From NCBI GenBank assembly GCA_945897475.1, contig CAMDFL010000007.1, forward strand, positions 1-50,934: a stretch of DNA of 50,934 nucleotides. Reading direction: 5' to 3'. The stretch comes from Bordetella parapertussis (lineage in GTDB: Bacteria > Pseudomonadota > Gammaproteobacteria > Burkholderiales > SG8-39). Shown in pieces: positions 26,984 to 34,297 of this stretch. The first letter of the stretch is position 1. Each line of letters begins with the position of its first letter. The notes beneath the pieces are model-generated. The model was not told the origin of the DNA and made no database searches. It was given only the letters and a program-made list of their open reading frames with translations. The position numbers and the translations under genes are program-made.

Positions 26984-27012
26984 AATATAGGCGGACAGGA
27001 ACTTCCCGTCAA
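26984..27012 (-). promoter_or_regulatory. Sigma-70 promoter of the small-peptide gene
   Basis: On the minus strand TTGACG (27012-27007), a 17-base spacer and TATATT (26989-26984), one of the closest matches to consensus in the window. The predicted start near 26977 gives a 5' leader of about 29 bases with a GGGAGA ribosome site. Confidence 0.75.
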
Positions 27013-27110
27013 ACGCGCCTCTGTGCCAAACGATTGCCAGCTCTACGACGTCCCGTCAAAATTGGCCGGAGCGTGACCCAAAAAACATCATATCAATTTG
27101 TTTTTAAACG

Positions 27111-28292
27111 CTATTTTTGCCCTTCAATCTGCCTTGCAAGGCGCCTGATGATCGGATCCTCGTGGCCGGTGCGCTTCACCCAGTCAAGTGCCGGGCGGGC
27201 CGCTTGTGGCTGCCGGGCCGCCAGCGCCGACTCGAGCAGCACGCGCGCATCGTCGGGCTCGCGCTGCTGCGTCCAGTTCTCCTGGGCCAAAGCAAGCGCG
27301 CGAAATGGGTCATTGCCCAGCGTCAACGCAAAGCGCGCCTCCGCGCGCAGGTGAGTGATGTCGCCGCGCTTGCGGGCGGCCTCGAAACGCGAGCGCAGCA
27401 CCTCGACATGTTTTGCGCCCGCGCTCGAGCGCATGGCGGTCTCGGCAATCGCAAGCCGCAAAAGCAGAGTGTCCGAGCCTGATGCATGGCGGAGCAGCGC
27501 GACCACTTCGGCATGCCGTCCACCATCGAGCAGGAAATCGGCGTAGCGCATTCGCAGGTCGACATCGACTATGCCCAACGCAATCGCCTGGCGGAAATGC
27601 CTGTCGGCGAGCCGGGTCTCGTCCATGCGCTGCGCCATTTCGCCTAGCATGGTCCAGACCACCAGCTTGTGCATCGGCGAGGTGGTGGCGCGCCGCCCCA
27701 ATGCCCGACTGAGCCGCTGATAGCCGAGCCTCGAGTTGCCGGTGAGACTCTCGATTTGAGCCAAGCATGCGGCCCCCGCCAAGTCGCCCGAAAACTCGCC
27801 TATAGGATCGCAGTCGGCGCGCGCTTGATCGTAGTTGGCGAGCACGGTATTGATCACCAGCCGCCAGGACCAGCCTCTTCCATCCTTCGGTTCACGCGCG
27901 ATCATCTGCGACACATCCTCGAGCGCGCCCTCGAAATCGTGGTTGTACTGGCGCAACGCGATGCGCATCTCGAGCACCTCGATCGGCGGCCGCGGCATAG
28001 CCCACCAGGGACGAAGCACCGCCTGGGCGTAGCCGATAAATCGCGGGTCGCCCTCCGCCTCTTGCATGCTGTACAGGGCCTTCGCCAGGCGGGTGGCGGC
28101 CTCTACGTTGGCGGGCTCGGCCGCGAGCGCGACCCTCAATTGACGCAATTCAGCACTGGCGCTGTCCCCACGCTTGAAGGCAAGGTGCTCAAGGACCTGG
28201 GCATCATTGGCGGGTAAAAATGGAGCCGCTACACCCGCGCAGGTGAAGAACAAGGAAAAAGACGCGATCCATGTGATGCAGGCGGCACGCAT
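27111..28292 (-). CDS. Exported TPR-repeat protein
   Basis: A 393-residue protein with a signal peptide (hydrophobic residues about 5-22, cleavage near GVAA) and helical repeats of the TPR type throughout, e.g. LRQLRVALAAEPANVEAATRLAKALY and LADRHFRQAIALG. It has no catalytic motif. It probably works as a periplasmic scaffold. It lies upstream of the small-peptide gene and the TPR-CHAT lipoprotein on the same strand, with a 160-base gap that holds the peptide promoter. ATG 28292 (MRAACITW) is chosen because it starts the signal peptide; ten extra codons upstream are possible. The function is unknown; co-operation with the CHAT protein is inferred. Confidence 0.82.
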   Translation of the reverse strand: MRAACITWIASFSLFFTCAGVAAPFLPANDAQVLEHLAFKRGDSASAELRQLRVALAAEPANVEAATRLAKALYSMQEAEGDPRFIGYAQAVLRPWWAMPRPPIEVLEMRIALRQYNHDFEGALEDVSQMIAREPKDGRGWSWRLVINTVLANYDQARADCDPIGEFSGDLAGAACLAQIESLTGNSRLGYQRLSRALGRRATTSPMHKLVVWTMLGEMAQRMDETRLADRHFRQAIALGIVDVDLRMRYADFLLDGGRHAEVVALLRHASGSDTLLLRLAIAETAMRSSAGAKHVEVLRSRFEAARKRGDITHLRAEARFALTLGNDPFRALALAQENWTQQREPDDARVLLESALAARQPQAARPALDWVKRTGHEDPIIRRLARQIEGQK

Positions 28293-28521
28293 GGAGCCGA
28301 GTCTAGTCGAACCGCGATGCAAATCAAGTTCGACGCAATGTCGATTGCAGGGGCAGTTTCTTGCCGGGTCCGAGATAAAAATTATCCTGATTTTATGATT
28401 TAAAACAGAAAATAATTTATTTCGGTAGAAGGTTTGCTTTTAAAAAGGATTAAATTATTTCTTGGTACATTATCAGCATACTTGCTGATATCGTTCGCAA
28501 ACCCTGGATCAAAAAGACGAA

Positions 28522-29751
28522 ATGACCGTGCCTGGCGCCCTTTCCCACATTCGTGTTCTCGACCTTTCCCGCGTACTTGCCGGACCAACGTGCTCGCAGA
28601 CTCTGGCCGACCTGGGCGCCGAGGTCATCAAGATCGAACGACCTGGGACGGGCGACGACACACGCTCCTGGGCGCCGCCGTATTTGAAGGATGCCGACGG
28701 CCGCGACACCAGCGAGGCGGCCTATTACCTATCCTGCAATCGCAACAAGCAATCGCTCACCCTGGACATCTCCAGACCCGAGGGCCAGGCGATCATTCGC
28801 GCATTGGTTGCGAAGTCGGACGTGCTGCTGGAGAATTTCAAGGTTGGGGATCTCGCGCGTTTCGATCTCGATTATGAAAAGTTGAAGCTGATCAATCCGG
28901 CTCTCGTCTATTGTTCCATTACCGGATTCGGCCAAACAGGCCCCTACGCGAAGCGTGCCGGTTACGACTTCCTGATCCAGGGGATGGGCGGATTGATGAG
29001 CATCACCGGTGAACGCGATGAGCTGCCAGGCGGCGGGCCGCAGAAGGTGGGCGTTGCCGTCACCGACATCATGACCGGCATGTATTCGACCATCGCCATT
29101 CTCGCGGCGCTCGCCAGCCGCGAGAAATCAGGCTTTGGCCAATACATCGACATGGCCTTGTTGGATGTGGGCGTGGCCATGCTGGGCAATATGCACCTCA
29201 ATTATTTCACCACCAACGAAGCACCCAAGCGTTGGGGCAACGCCCATTCCAACATCGTCCCCTACGAGGTATTTGCCTGCGCCGATGGGCACATGATTCT
29301 CGCCGCGGGCAACGACTCGCAGTTCCGCAAATTCTGCGAGGTGGCCGGATGCGCGCAGTTGATAGATGACGCTCGCTTCGCGCGCAATGACGCGCGTGTG
29401 CGCAACCGCGAAACACTGGTGCCGCTGCTCGCGCAAACCATCAAAAAACGCGAACGCGACGACTGGATTACAAGCCTGGAGGCAGCGGGGGTGCCTTGCG
29501 GCCCCATCAACACCATTGACCAGGTGTTCGACGATCCGCAGGTCCGGCATCGCGGCATGAAATTCGAGATGCCTCATCGGCTTGCCGGCAGCGTGCCCCT
29601 GGTCGCAAGCCCGATGCGATTGTCGGCAACGCCTGTCGAATATCACCGGCCGCCGCCCACCCTGGGCCAGGACACCGATTCGGTGCTCGCCCAGGTTCTG
29701 GGAATGGATTTAACAGCCATTGCGGCGCTGCGCACGCAAGGCATTATTTAA
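28522..29751 (+). CDS. CaiB/BaiF-family CoA-transferase
   Basis: A 409-residue class III CoA-transferase that moves CoA between organic acids. The family features are complete: HIRVLDLSRVLAGPTCSQTL at the N-terminus, EVIKIERPGTGDDTR, ENFKVGDLARFDLDYEKLK with the catalytic-aspartate region before it, SITGFGQTGPYAKRAGYD, and the C-terminal GAIN-type segment PCGPINTIDQVFDDPQVRHRG. The cognate acid is unknown (succinyl-CoA:dicarboxylate or formyl-CoA-type reactions are both common). It stands alone on the plus strand after AT-rich DNA. Its 3' end, including the stop codon, is duplicated 77 bases downstream. Confidence 0.93.
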   Translation: MTVPGALSHIRVLDLSRVLAGPTCSQTLADLGAEVIKIERPGTGDDTRSWAPPYLKDADGRDTSEAAYYLSCNRNKQSLTLDISRPEGQAIIRALVAKSDVLLENFKVGDLARFDLDYEKLKLINPALVYCSITGFGQTGPYAKRAGYDFLIQGMGGLMSITGERDELPGGGPQKVGVAVTDIMTGMYSTIAILAALASREKSGFGQYIDMALLDVGVAMLGNMHLNYFTTNEAPKRWGNAHSNIVPYEVFACADGHMILAAGNDSQFRKFCEVAGCAQLIDDARFARNDARVRNRETLVPLLAQTIKKRERDDWITSLEAAGVPCGPINTIDQVFDDPQVRHRGMKFEMPHRLAGSVPLVASPMRLSATPVEYHRPPPTLGQDTDSVLAQVLGMDLTAIAALRTQGII

Positions 29752-29853
29752 GATTCAGAGACGCGCGCTATTTGTCCAAAGACGCGTGCTATTTCGTCAC
29801 GGCACTACGCGCGCAATGCATTATTTAAGCGCCAGAGACGCGCGCTATTTGGT
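29728..29853. repeat. 49-bp direct repeat, 77-bp period, at two converging 3' ends
   Basis: Copies at 29728-29776 and 29805-29853 share GCATTATTTAAG and GAGACGCGCGCTATTTG. The first contains the CaiB stop codon; the second contains the stop codon of the converging methyltransferase. A third short copy (AAGACGCGTGCTATTT) lies between. Confidence 0.85.
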
Positions 29854-30729
29854 CGCGCTCGCCAACACCGCGCTCACCGGCAGTTTTAACGACCCGCGCA
29901 CCTGAAAACGTGCAGTTGCGCGCTCCATGGCCTCGCGCAATGCATCGGCGCGCTCCGGCCATTGCGTGCGCAGCAATGCCGAGGTATGCACCGTGCCCTC
30001 GATCAGGATGTCGAGCAGTTGCTGCGCAGAATCCAGCCGTAGCGATGCCTCCACCAAATCCGCGTTGCAAGCGGCATCGTCGAAACCCGCGTCCTCAAGC
30101 AGCCGCAGGCAGACGCGCACGCTGTCGAGCACCCCATGGGAAGGCGAGGGCAGCGCCGGGCCGGGATCACCGGCCGCGCACACCGCGTCAACCGCTAGCG
30201 AGTGAAACGAGCTCTCCTCGGCGGCCGCCCAGACCGTAAAAACGAAACGCCCCTCGGGCCGCAGCACGCGTCGAATTTCGGCCAAAGCCTCCAAAGGAAA
30301 AGCAAAATGATTCACGCCGAAATTGGCGATGACCGCATCGAAGCTTTCGTCCTCAAAGGGAAGTGCTTTGGCCTCGGCTTCGCGAAATTCGATGGCGGGA
30401 TAGCGCTGCCTTGCCGCCTTCAGCATGGCCGGAGAAAAATCCACGCCCGACATGCGCGCCCCGCGCGCGGCGCCGAGCGAGGTCGCGATCCCCGTGCCGC
30501 AGGCAAGATCCAGCACTCGCATGCCGTGTTTAATCTGTGCCGCATCGAGCAGACGCGAAACAAACAGGCGCGTAGCCGATTCGAACGACTTGCCATAGGC
30601 AGCGGCAGCGCGCTCCCAGCCTTCATATTCAAAATCTCGGTAGGACAAATCGCTCAAGAGGTCGCCTGCTGCTTCGAAAAAGGATGCGCATGATAACGGA
30701 TGCCACGCCCCCGCCTCATCCGGCCTCAT
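29845..30729 (-). CDS. Class I SAM-dependent methyltransferase
   Basis: A 294-residue Rossmann-fold methyltransferase. Motif I is VLDLACGTGIATSLGA, followed by MSGVDFSPAMLKAARQRYP, ALPFEDESFDAVIANFGVNHF and LRPEGRFVFTVWAA, closest to UbiE/MenG-like and generic Methyltransf_11 proteins. The C-terminal part is helical and variable. The start is uncertain: ATG 30729 lies inside a 7 x 10-bp array, while the conserved part begins near LSYRDFEYEGWERAA, so TTG 30657 is an alternative that would remove the array-encoded residues. The substrate is unknown. Confidence 0.88.
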   Translation of the reverse strand: MRPDEAGAWHPLSCASFFEAAGDLLSDLSYRDFEYEGWERAAAAYGKSFESATRLFVSRLLDAAQIKHGMRVLDLACGTGIATSLGAARGARMSGVDFSPAMLKAARQRYPAIEFREAEAKALPFEDESFDAVIANFGVNHFAFPLEALAEIRRVLRPEGRFVFTVWAAAEESSFHSLAVDAVCAAGDPGPALPSPSHGVLDSVRVCLRLLEDAGFDDAACNADLVEASLRLDSAQQLLDILIEGTVHTSALLRTQWPERADALREAMERATARFQVRGSLKLPVSAVLASATK

Positions 30730-30780
30730 CCGGGCTCATCCGGGCTCGTCCGGGGGAGTCCGGGCTCATCCGGGGGAGTC
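30711..30780. repeat. Seven exact 10-bp tandem repeats over the methyltransferase start
   Basis: Seven consecutive decamers with no length change: CCGCCTCATC, CGGCCTCATC, CGGGCTCATC, CGGGCTCGTC, CGGGGGAGTC, CGGGCTCATC, CGGGGGAGTC. Four contain CAT (ATG on the minus strand), so expansion or contraction would create or move start codons. Confidence 0.92.
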
Positions 30781-30850
30781 CTCGGGATTGCGGGCGAGTG
30801 CGAGCCAGGCCGGGCGGCGTTCTCCAATTTCCTGTCCACCAAAATAGATC

Positions 30851-30936
30851 TCAATTCGTTATAGATCTTGTCGATATGCTTTTTATAGAATCTTCAATTC
30901 GTTCTAGATCTTGTCGATAGGCTTTTTATACAGTCC
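30851..30936. repeat. 43-bp tandem duplication upstream of an unknown gene
   Basis: Units 30851-30893 and 30894-30936 match at nearly all positions (TCAATTCGTTATAGATCTTG versus TCAATTCGTTCTAGATCTTG at their starts). It lies about 120 bases before the gene at 31054, in its probable promoter region. Confidence 0.88.
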
Positions 30937-31053
30937 ACATTCCGGATTAGCAGCCGGGGGGCTTGCGTGCTAGCAACACGAAGCAGCTTTTTTGTGGCGT
31001 AATTTTTGCTCAGTACTAAAACGTCATCAACAAAAAGCTGAAGGAGATTCATC

Positions 31054-31719
31054 ATGGACTTTCTCGATGTAATTGAATCACAGATGATTTCCAATCGCCT
31101 TCCCCTCGCGGGTGTTTCGCTCGCGGCGCTACCTTGCGCCGATACCCCGATGGTGCTGTCACTGCATTGGCACGGCTTCATCGAACATGAAACCCAGACA
31201 GACAGGGGCAGGAAATATCGATACGAATCGGTGCCATCCTCCTGCTTGCAGGTCAATCGGCGCTGGCGCTACGCGCAAGAGCTGGAATTCGCGATTCTGG
31301 AGGTCGCCTGGGAACTGGGCGCCTGGGATCTCACCCGCTTCGAGCAGCGGCCTTATATGCGGCCTGGCGCGCCCATACAGGAAGCCATCGAGGGCGAGAT
31401 GGCCTTCGGTCAGCCGCATCCTTACTTTGACGCCGATTTCGCGCCGGTCTCGGATATTGAGGATGCCGAGGATATGCTCTCGATTGCCGGCCGCAATGGT
31501 TACTTTCTGTGGCGATTCCGCCCGGTGCACGGCGGCCTGTGGGGGAGGGACAGCGAGGACGCCACCCTGCAACCCGGCGGCTATCGCAACCCGCCCTGCC
31601 CGGAACTGAGTCGTGATTTCGGCGACACACGCTGGATGCAAAGACCGCGACGCGAGGTCTATCGTTTCGGGCACGCGGCGCGGCTGATGCTGCCGCGCGA
31701 AATCGAAACTTCGCACTGA
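31054..31719 (+). CDS. Protein of unknown function (221 residues)
   Basis: I do not recognise a family. The protein is soluble, without signal peptide or membrane segment, and rich in Trp, Tyr and Arg (LHWHGFIEHETQTDRGRKYR; WRYAQELEFAILEVAWELGAWDLTRFEQRP; YFLWRFRPVHGGLWG). AAGGAG lies about six bases before the ATG, so expression is likely. The upstream region holds a 43-bp duplication. The last 36 bases of the gene and its stop codon belong to a 53-bp tandem duplication. The neighbours (methyltransferase, alkyltransferase regulator) do not suggest a function. The frame is long, well started and codon-consistent, so it is probably a real gene. Confidence 0.75.
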   Translation: MDFLDVIESQMISNRLPLAGVSLAALPCADTPMVLSLHWHGFIEHETQTDRGRKYRYESVPSSCLQVNRRWRYAQELEFAILEVAWELGAWDLTRFEQRPYMRPGAPIQEAIEGEMAFGQPHPYFDADFAPVSDIEDAEDMLSIAGRNGYFLWRFRPVHGGLWGRDSEDATLQPGGYRNPPCPELSRDFGDTRWMQRPRREVYRFGHAARLMLPREIETSH

Positions 31720-31788
31720 TCCCATCGCCGGCTCCGCTGATGCTGCCACGCGAAATCAAAGCGTCGCACTGATCACATCGCCGGCGCG
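31683..31788. repeat. 53-bp tandem duplication of a gene's 3' end
   Basis: Units 31683-31735 and 31736-31788; the first holds the final codons and TGA stop of the unknown gene, the second is a noncoding copy with its own out-of-register TGA. Shared blocks include GCTGATGCTGCC and TCGCACTGATC. Confidence 0.9.
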
Positions 31789-31791
31789 GCC

Positions 31792-32631
31792 TTAGACGCC
31801 CCGCTTTGCACCCTCCCACGCAAGCATCACGCGCTTGCGTTCGTGGCCCCAGCGGTATTCCCCCACCACGCCGGTTTCCCGAATGACGCGGTGGCAGGGA
31901 ATCAAAAAGGCGATATTATTTTTTGCCACTGCCGAGCCGACTGCGCGGGCGGCCGAAGGTGCTCCCACCTGCGTGGCGAGTCGGCCATAGCTGATCAGCG
32001 CACCCATTGGGATTTGGAGCAGCGCTCGCCAAACGCGCACCTGAAACGTGCTTCCACGCACCAAGATGCGTAATCGTGGTGCGCCTGGCGGCGACACCTG
32101 TGGCACGAACATCATTGCCGCCACCTCGCGTGCTGCAACATCGTCACGGCAAAGGCTTGCTCGCGGCCATTCAACGCGCAGACAATCCAAGTCTTCTGCA
32201 CCGCCCAATCCATCATCGGCGAAGGAAATATGACAAATACCTCGCGGTGAAGAAGCGATAAGACACCGCCCAAACGGCGTCTCGGCAAACCCGGCTTTCA
32301 TGATCCAGCCCTCGCCACCAGACTTGATTTCTCCCGGTGTCGCTGCATACAGGCTCACAGCAAGATCGTGCAAGCGTCCCGGACCGGATAATCCGGTCGC
32401 GTAAGCCGCCTCCAGCACGGACTCGCCTTGCCGCAACAAAACTCGGGCATGGGCGAGTGAAATGCATTGCAGAAAGTCCTTTGGCGTCACCCCCGCCCAA
32501 TGGGAAAACAGACGGTGAAAATGGAAAGCGCTAAGCCCAGCCACCGAGGCAAGCACCGTCAAGGAAGGCTGCTCGGCGCGATGCGCGTCGATGTATCGAA
32601 TCACCCTGGCAATACGCTCATAGTCGTTCAT
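31792..32631 (-). CDS. AraC-type regulator fused to methylated-DNA-cysteine methyltransferase (Ada-like)
   Basis: A 279-residue fusion. Residues about 1-100 form an AraC helix-turn-helix domain (LTVLASVAGLSAFHFHRLFS). The C-terminal half is an O6-alkylguanine-DNA alkyltransferase with the acceptor cysteine in IPCHRVIRETG (Cys246) and the FQVRVWRALLQIP helix. It removes alkyl groups from guanine suicidally and may regulate its own gene. Compared with E. coli Ada it lacks the N-terminal four-cysteine zinc domain that repairs phosphotriesters, so it cannot be activated that way. The start at 32631 (MNDYERIARV) is chosen at the HTH domain boundary. Confidence 0.9.
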   Translation of the reverse strand: MNDYERIARVIRYIDAHRAEQPSLTVLASVAGLSAFHFHRLFSHWAGVTPKDFLQCISLAHARVLLRQGESVLEAAYATGLSGPGRLHDLAVSLYAATPGEIKSGGEGWIMKAGFAETPFGRCLIASSPRGICHISFADDGLGGAEDLDCLRVEWPRASLCRDDVAAREVAAMMFVPQVSPPGAPRLRILVRGSTFQVRVWRALLQIPMGALISYGRLATQVGAPSAARAVGSAVAKNNIAFLIPCHRVIRETGVVGEYRWGHERKRVMLAWEGAKRGV

Positions 32632-32730
32632 GAACGCATTTTGCCAGCGCTCCGGCGCCATGCCACCCGATTCTTGCTGCACCAACGCCCTTCACCCTTG
32701 ATCGCCACCGAGTCCGGCCCCCCCCCCAAT

Positions 32731-32763
32731 GATGACCTTCGGATGACCTTCGGATGACCTTCG
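32731..32763. repeat. 11-bp tandem repeat (GATGACCTTCG x3) before the hemerythrin gene
   Basis: Three exact GATGACCTTCG units followed by two related GGGTATYCTTT units up to about 32782, ending 45 bases before the hemerythrin start. Confidence 0.9.
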
Positions 32764-32826
32764 GGTATCCTTTGGGTATTCTTTGCCCCTGCGAAGTTCT
32801 TCGCGAATTTTATAGAACCTGCTGCC

Positions 32827-33276
32827 ATGACCTCCCCCACTGAATTCCCCTGGACCGATGCCTACCTGCTCGGTTATCCACCCATGGACGACACCCATCG
32901 CGAATTTGTCGTCATTGTCAGCGCCCTCCTTGCGGCCGACGACGACAAAGTAGCAGACCATCTCGAGGCCTTTGCGCGACACGCCGAATCGCATTTCGCC
33001 CAGGAACACGAGTGGATGGATCAAACCGATTTCCCGGCTGCGCAATGTCACAAAGACGAACACAACGCGGTGATGAAATCGGTGCGCGATGTGCAGGCCA
33101 TTGTTGCCCAAGGCAATGTCGCCGAGGCGCGCTCGCTTGCAATAGCACTTAAAGACTGGTTCCCCGGCCATGCGGATTACCTGGACTCGGCGCTTGCCGC
33201 CTGGATGAGCAAAAAGAAGCACGGCGGCAAGCCGGTTGTGTTGCGGCGCAATCTGGGGCTGCGCGACCCAGCTTAG
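32827..33276 (+). CDS. Bacteriohemerythrin-like O2-binding protein
   Basis: A 149-residue four-helix di-iron protein. All ligands of the hemerythrin signature are in place: His24 (DDTHREFV), His56 and Glu60 (HFAQE), His75 and His79 (HKDEH), and His115 and Asp120 (HADYLD). Such proteins reversibly bind oxygen for storage, sensing or delivery to oxygenases. It is cytosolic, without a fused sensor domain. It is a single gene with a tandem-repeat array immediately upstream (32731-32763) and another downstream. In this window, rich in oxygenases, an O2-delivery role is attractive but inferred. Confidence 0.92.
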   Translation: MTSPTEFPWTDAYLLGYPPMDDTHREFVVIVSALLAADDDKVADHLEAFARHAESHFAQEHEWMDQTDFPAAQCHKDEHNAVMKSVRDVQAIVAQGNVAEARSLAIALKDWFPGHADYLDSALAAWMSKKKHGGKPVVLRRNLGLRDPA

Positions 33277-33357
33277 AGCGCCACTTGGCTGAAATCGAGG
33301 CAGCGCCGAGGTTGTGCTGCGCACTGTCGCGAAAACACAAATTGTCGATAACACGTC

Positions 33358-33401
33358 GATTACGTGTGGATTACGTGTGGATTACGTGTGGATTACGCGT
33401 C
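33358..33401. repeat. 11-bp tandem repeat (GATTACGTGTG x4)
   Basis: Three exact GATTACGTGTG copies and a fourth variant (GATTACGCGTC) in perfect 11-base register, about 120 bases upstream of the DUF1993 gene. The preceding TCGATAACACGTC looks like a further degenerate copy. Confidence 0.92.
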
Positions 33402-33456
33402 GATAGCGCGAGTTTGCCTTGAACGACATCTCATGCTTTCATACGCCTCGCGCATT

Positions 33457-33505
33457 TCGCGCTTTTTCAAACATCGCGTTTTTAAACGTCGCGCTTTTTT
33501 AAACC
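33457..33505. repeat. 15-17-bp tandem repeats before DUF1993
   Basis: Three units beginning TCGCG and ending in an A-run after a T-tract (TCGCGCTTTTTCAAACA, TCGCGTTTTTAAACG, TCGCGCTTTTTTAAACC), directly before the GGAGA ribosome site of the next gene. T-tracts are spaced roughly 15-16 bases apart. Confidence 0.8.
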
Positions 33506-33523
33506 CGTTCTGGAGAAATCCCC

Positions 33524-34030
33524 ATGGCAGTATCGATGTACCAGGCCTCCGCGCCGCTGTTTGCCCGCATGCTCACCAGCTTGGCGGTTTGTCTCGACAA
33601 AGCCGCCAAACATTGCGAAGAAAAGAAAATCGACCCCACCGCAATTTTGAACGCGCGTCTGTATCCGGACATGTTCCACCTCATCCGCCAGGTGCAAATC
33701 GCCACCGACATGGCCAAGGGCGGCATGGCGCGACTTGCTGGCGAAGAACCGCCGGTGTATGAGGACACGGAAAAATCCTTTACCGACCTGGCGGCTCGAA
33801 TCGAGAAAACGCTTGCCTTCATCAACGGCTTCAAGCCTCAACAAATCGATGGCTCCGAGGAAAAAGAAATCACCCTGAAGATGCGCTCTGGCGAAACCAA
33901 ATTCAAAGGCCTCGCCTATCTTCAGAATTATGTCTACGGAAATTTATATTTTCACCTCACCACCTGCTACGCCATCCTGCGGCACAACGGCGTGGAAGTC
34001 GGCAAGCGGGATTTTCTGGGACCGAACTGA
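33524..34030 (+). CDS. DUF1993-family protein
   Basis: A 168-residue soluble protein matching DUF1993, a helical family related to DinB-like four-helix proteins. MYQASAPLFARMLTSLAVCLDKA, ARLYPDMFHLIRQVQIATD, GEEPPVYEDTEKSFTDLAARI and the C-terminal YFHLTTCYAILRHNGVEVGKRDFLG are characteristic. The biochemical role is not established for this family; the DinB-like fold suggests a metal-binding site. TGGAGA precedes the start. The gene stands alone, with tandem repeats in its upstream region and a receptor relic downstream. Confidence 0.88.
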   Translation: MAVSMYQASAPLFARMLTSLAVCLDKAAKHCEEKKIDPTAILNARLYPDMFHLIRQVQIATDMAKGGMARLAGEEPPVYEDTEKSFTDLAARIEKTLAFINGFKPQQIDGSEEKEITLKMRSGETKFKGLAYLQNYVYGNLYFHLTTCYAILRHNGVEVGKRDFLGPN

Positions 34031-34076
34031 GCCAAGCGAAGGCGCCGCGCCGACTGCAACCATGCAGCACCTCAAT

Positions 34077-34154
34077 CCCCGCGCCCACCGGCATGGGGAT
34101 AATCATGAGAATCGGTTTGGCGGGATAGCCGCTTTGCGCCATGAGCACCGGTGA
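34077..34154 (-). pseudogene. Relic of a Bug/TctC receptor (N-terminal fragment)
   Basis: The minus-strand frame reads ...VLMAQSGYPAKPILMIIP and continues MPVGAG, which is the signal-peptidase site and first strand of a Bug receptor. Similarity ends after about 26 codons and the rest of the gene is gone. It is the remains of a deleted receptor gene between DUF1993 and the UbiD relic. Confidence 0.7.
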
Positions 34155-34271
34155 GGACAGCCTATCGCGCCCCCCCATGGCTTGATCAACGCCAGTTCGA
34201 TCCCTGGATTGCTTACCTTGGACTTAAAATAATCAGCATGAAGATTTCAAATCGACAAATAGTTTTCAAGG

Positions 34272-34295
34272 CAAAGCCGGACCCAAAGCCGAAAT
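34272..34295. repeat. 12-bp duplication at the missing UbiD start
   Basis: CAAAGCCGGACC followed by CAAAGCCGAAAT, ending exactly at the in-frame TAA (34295-34297) that precedes the UbiD-like homology. Confidence 0.7.
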
Positions 34296-34297
34296 AA

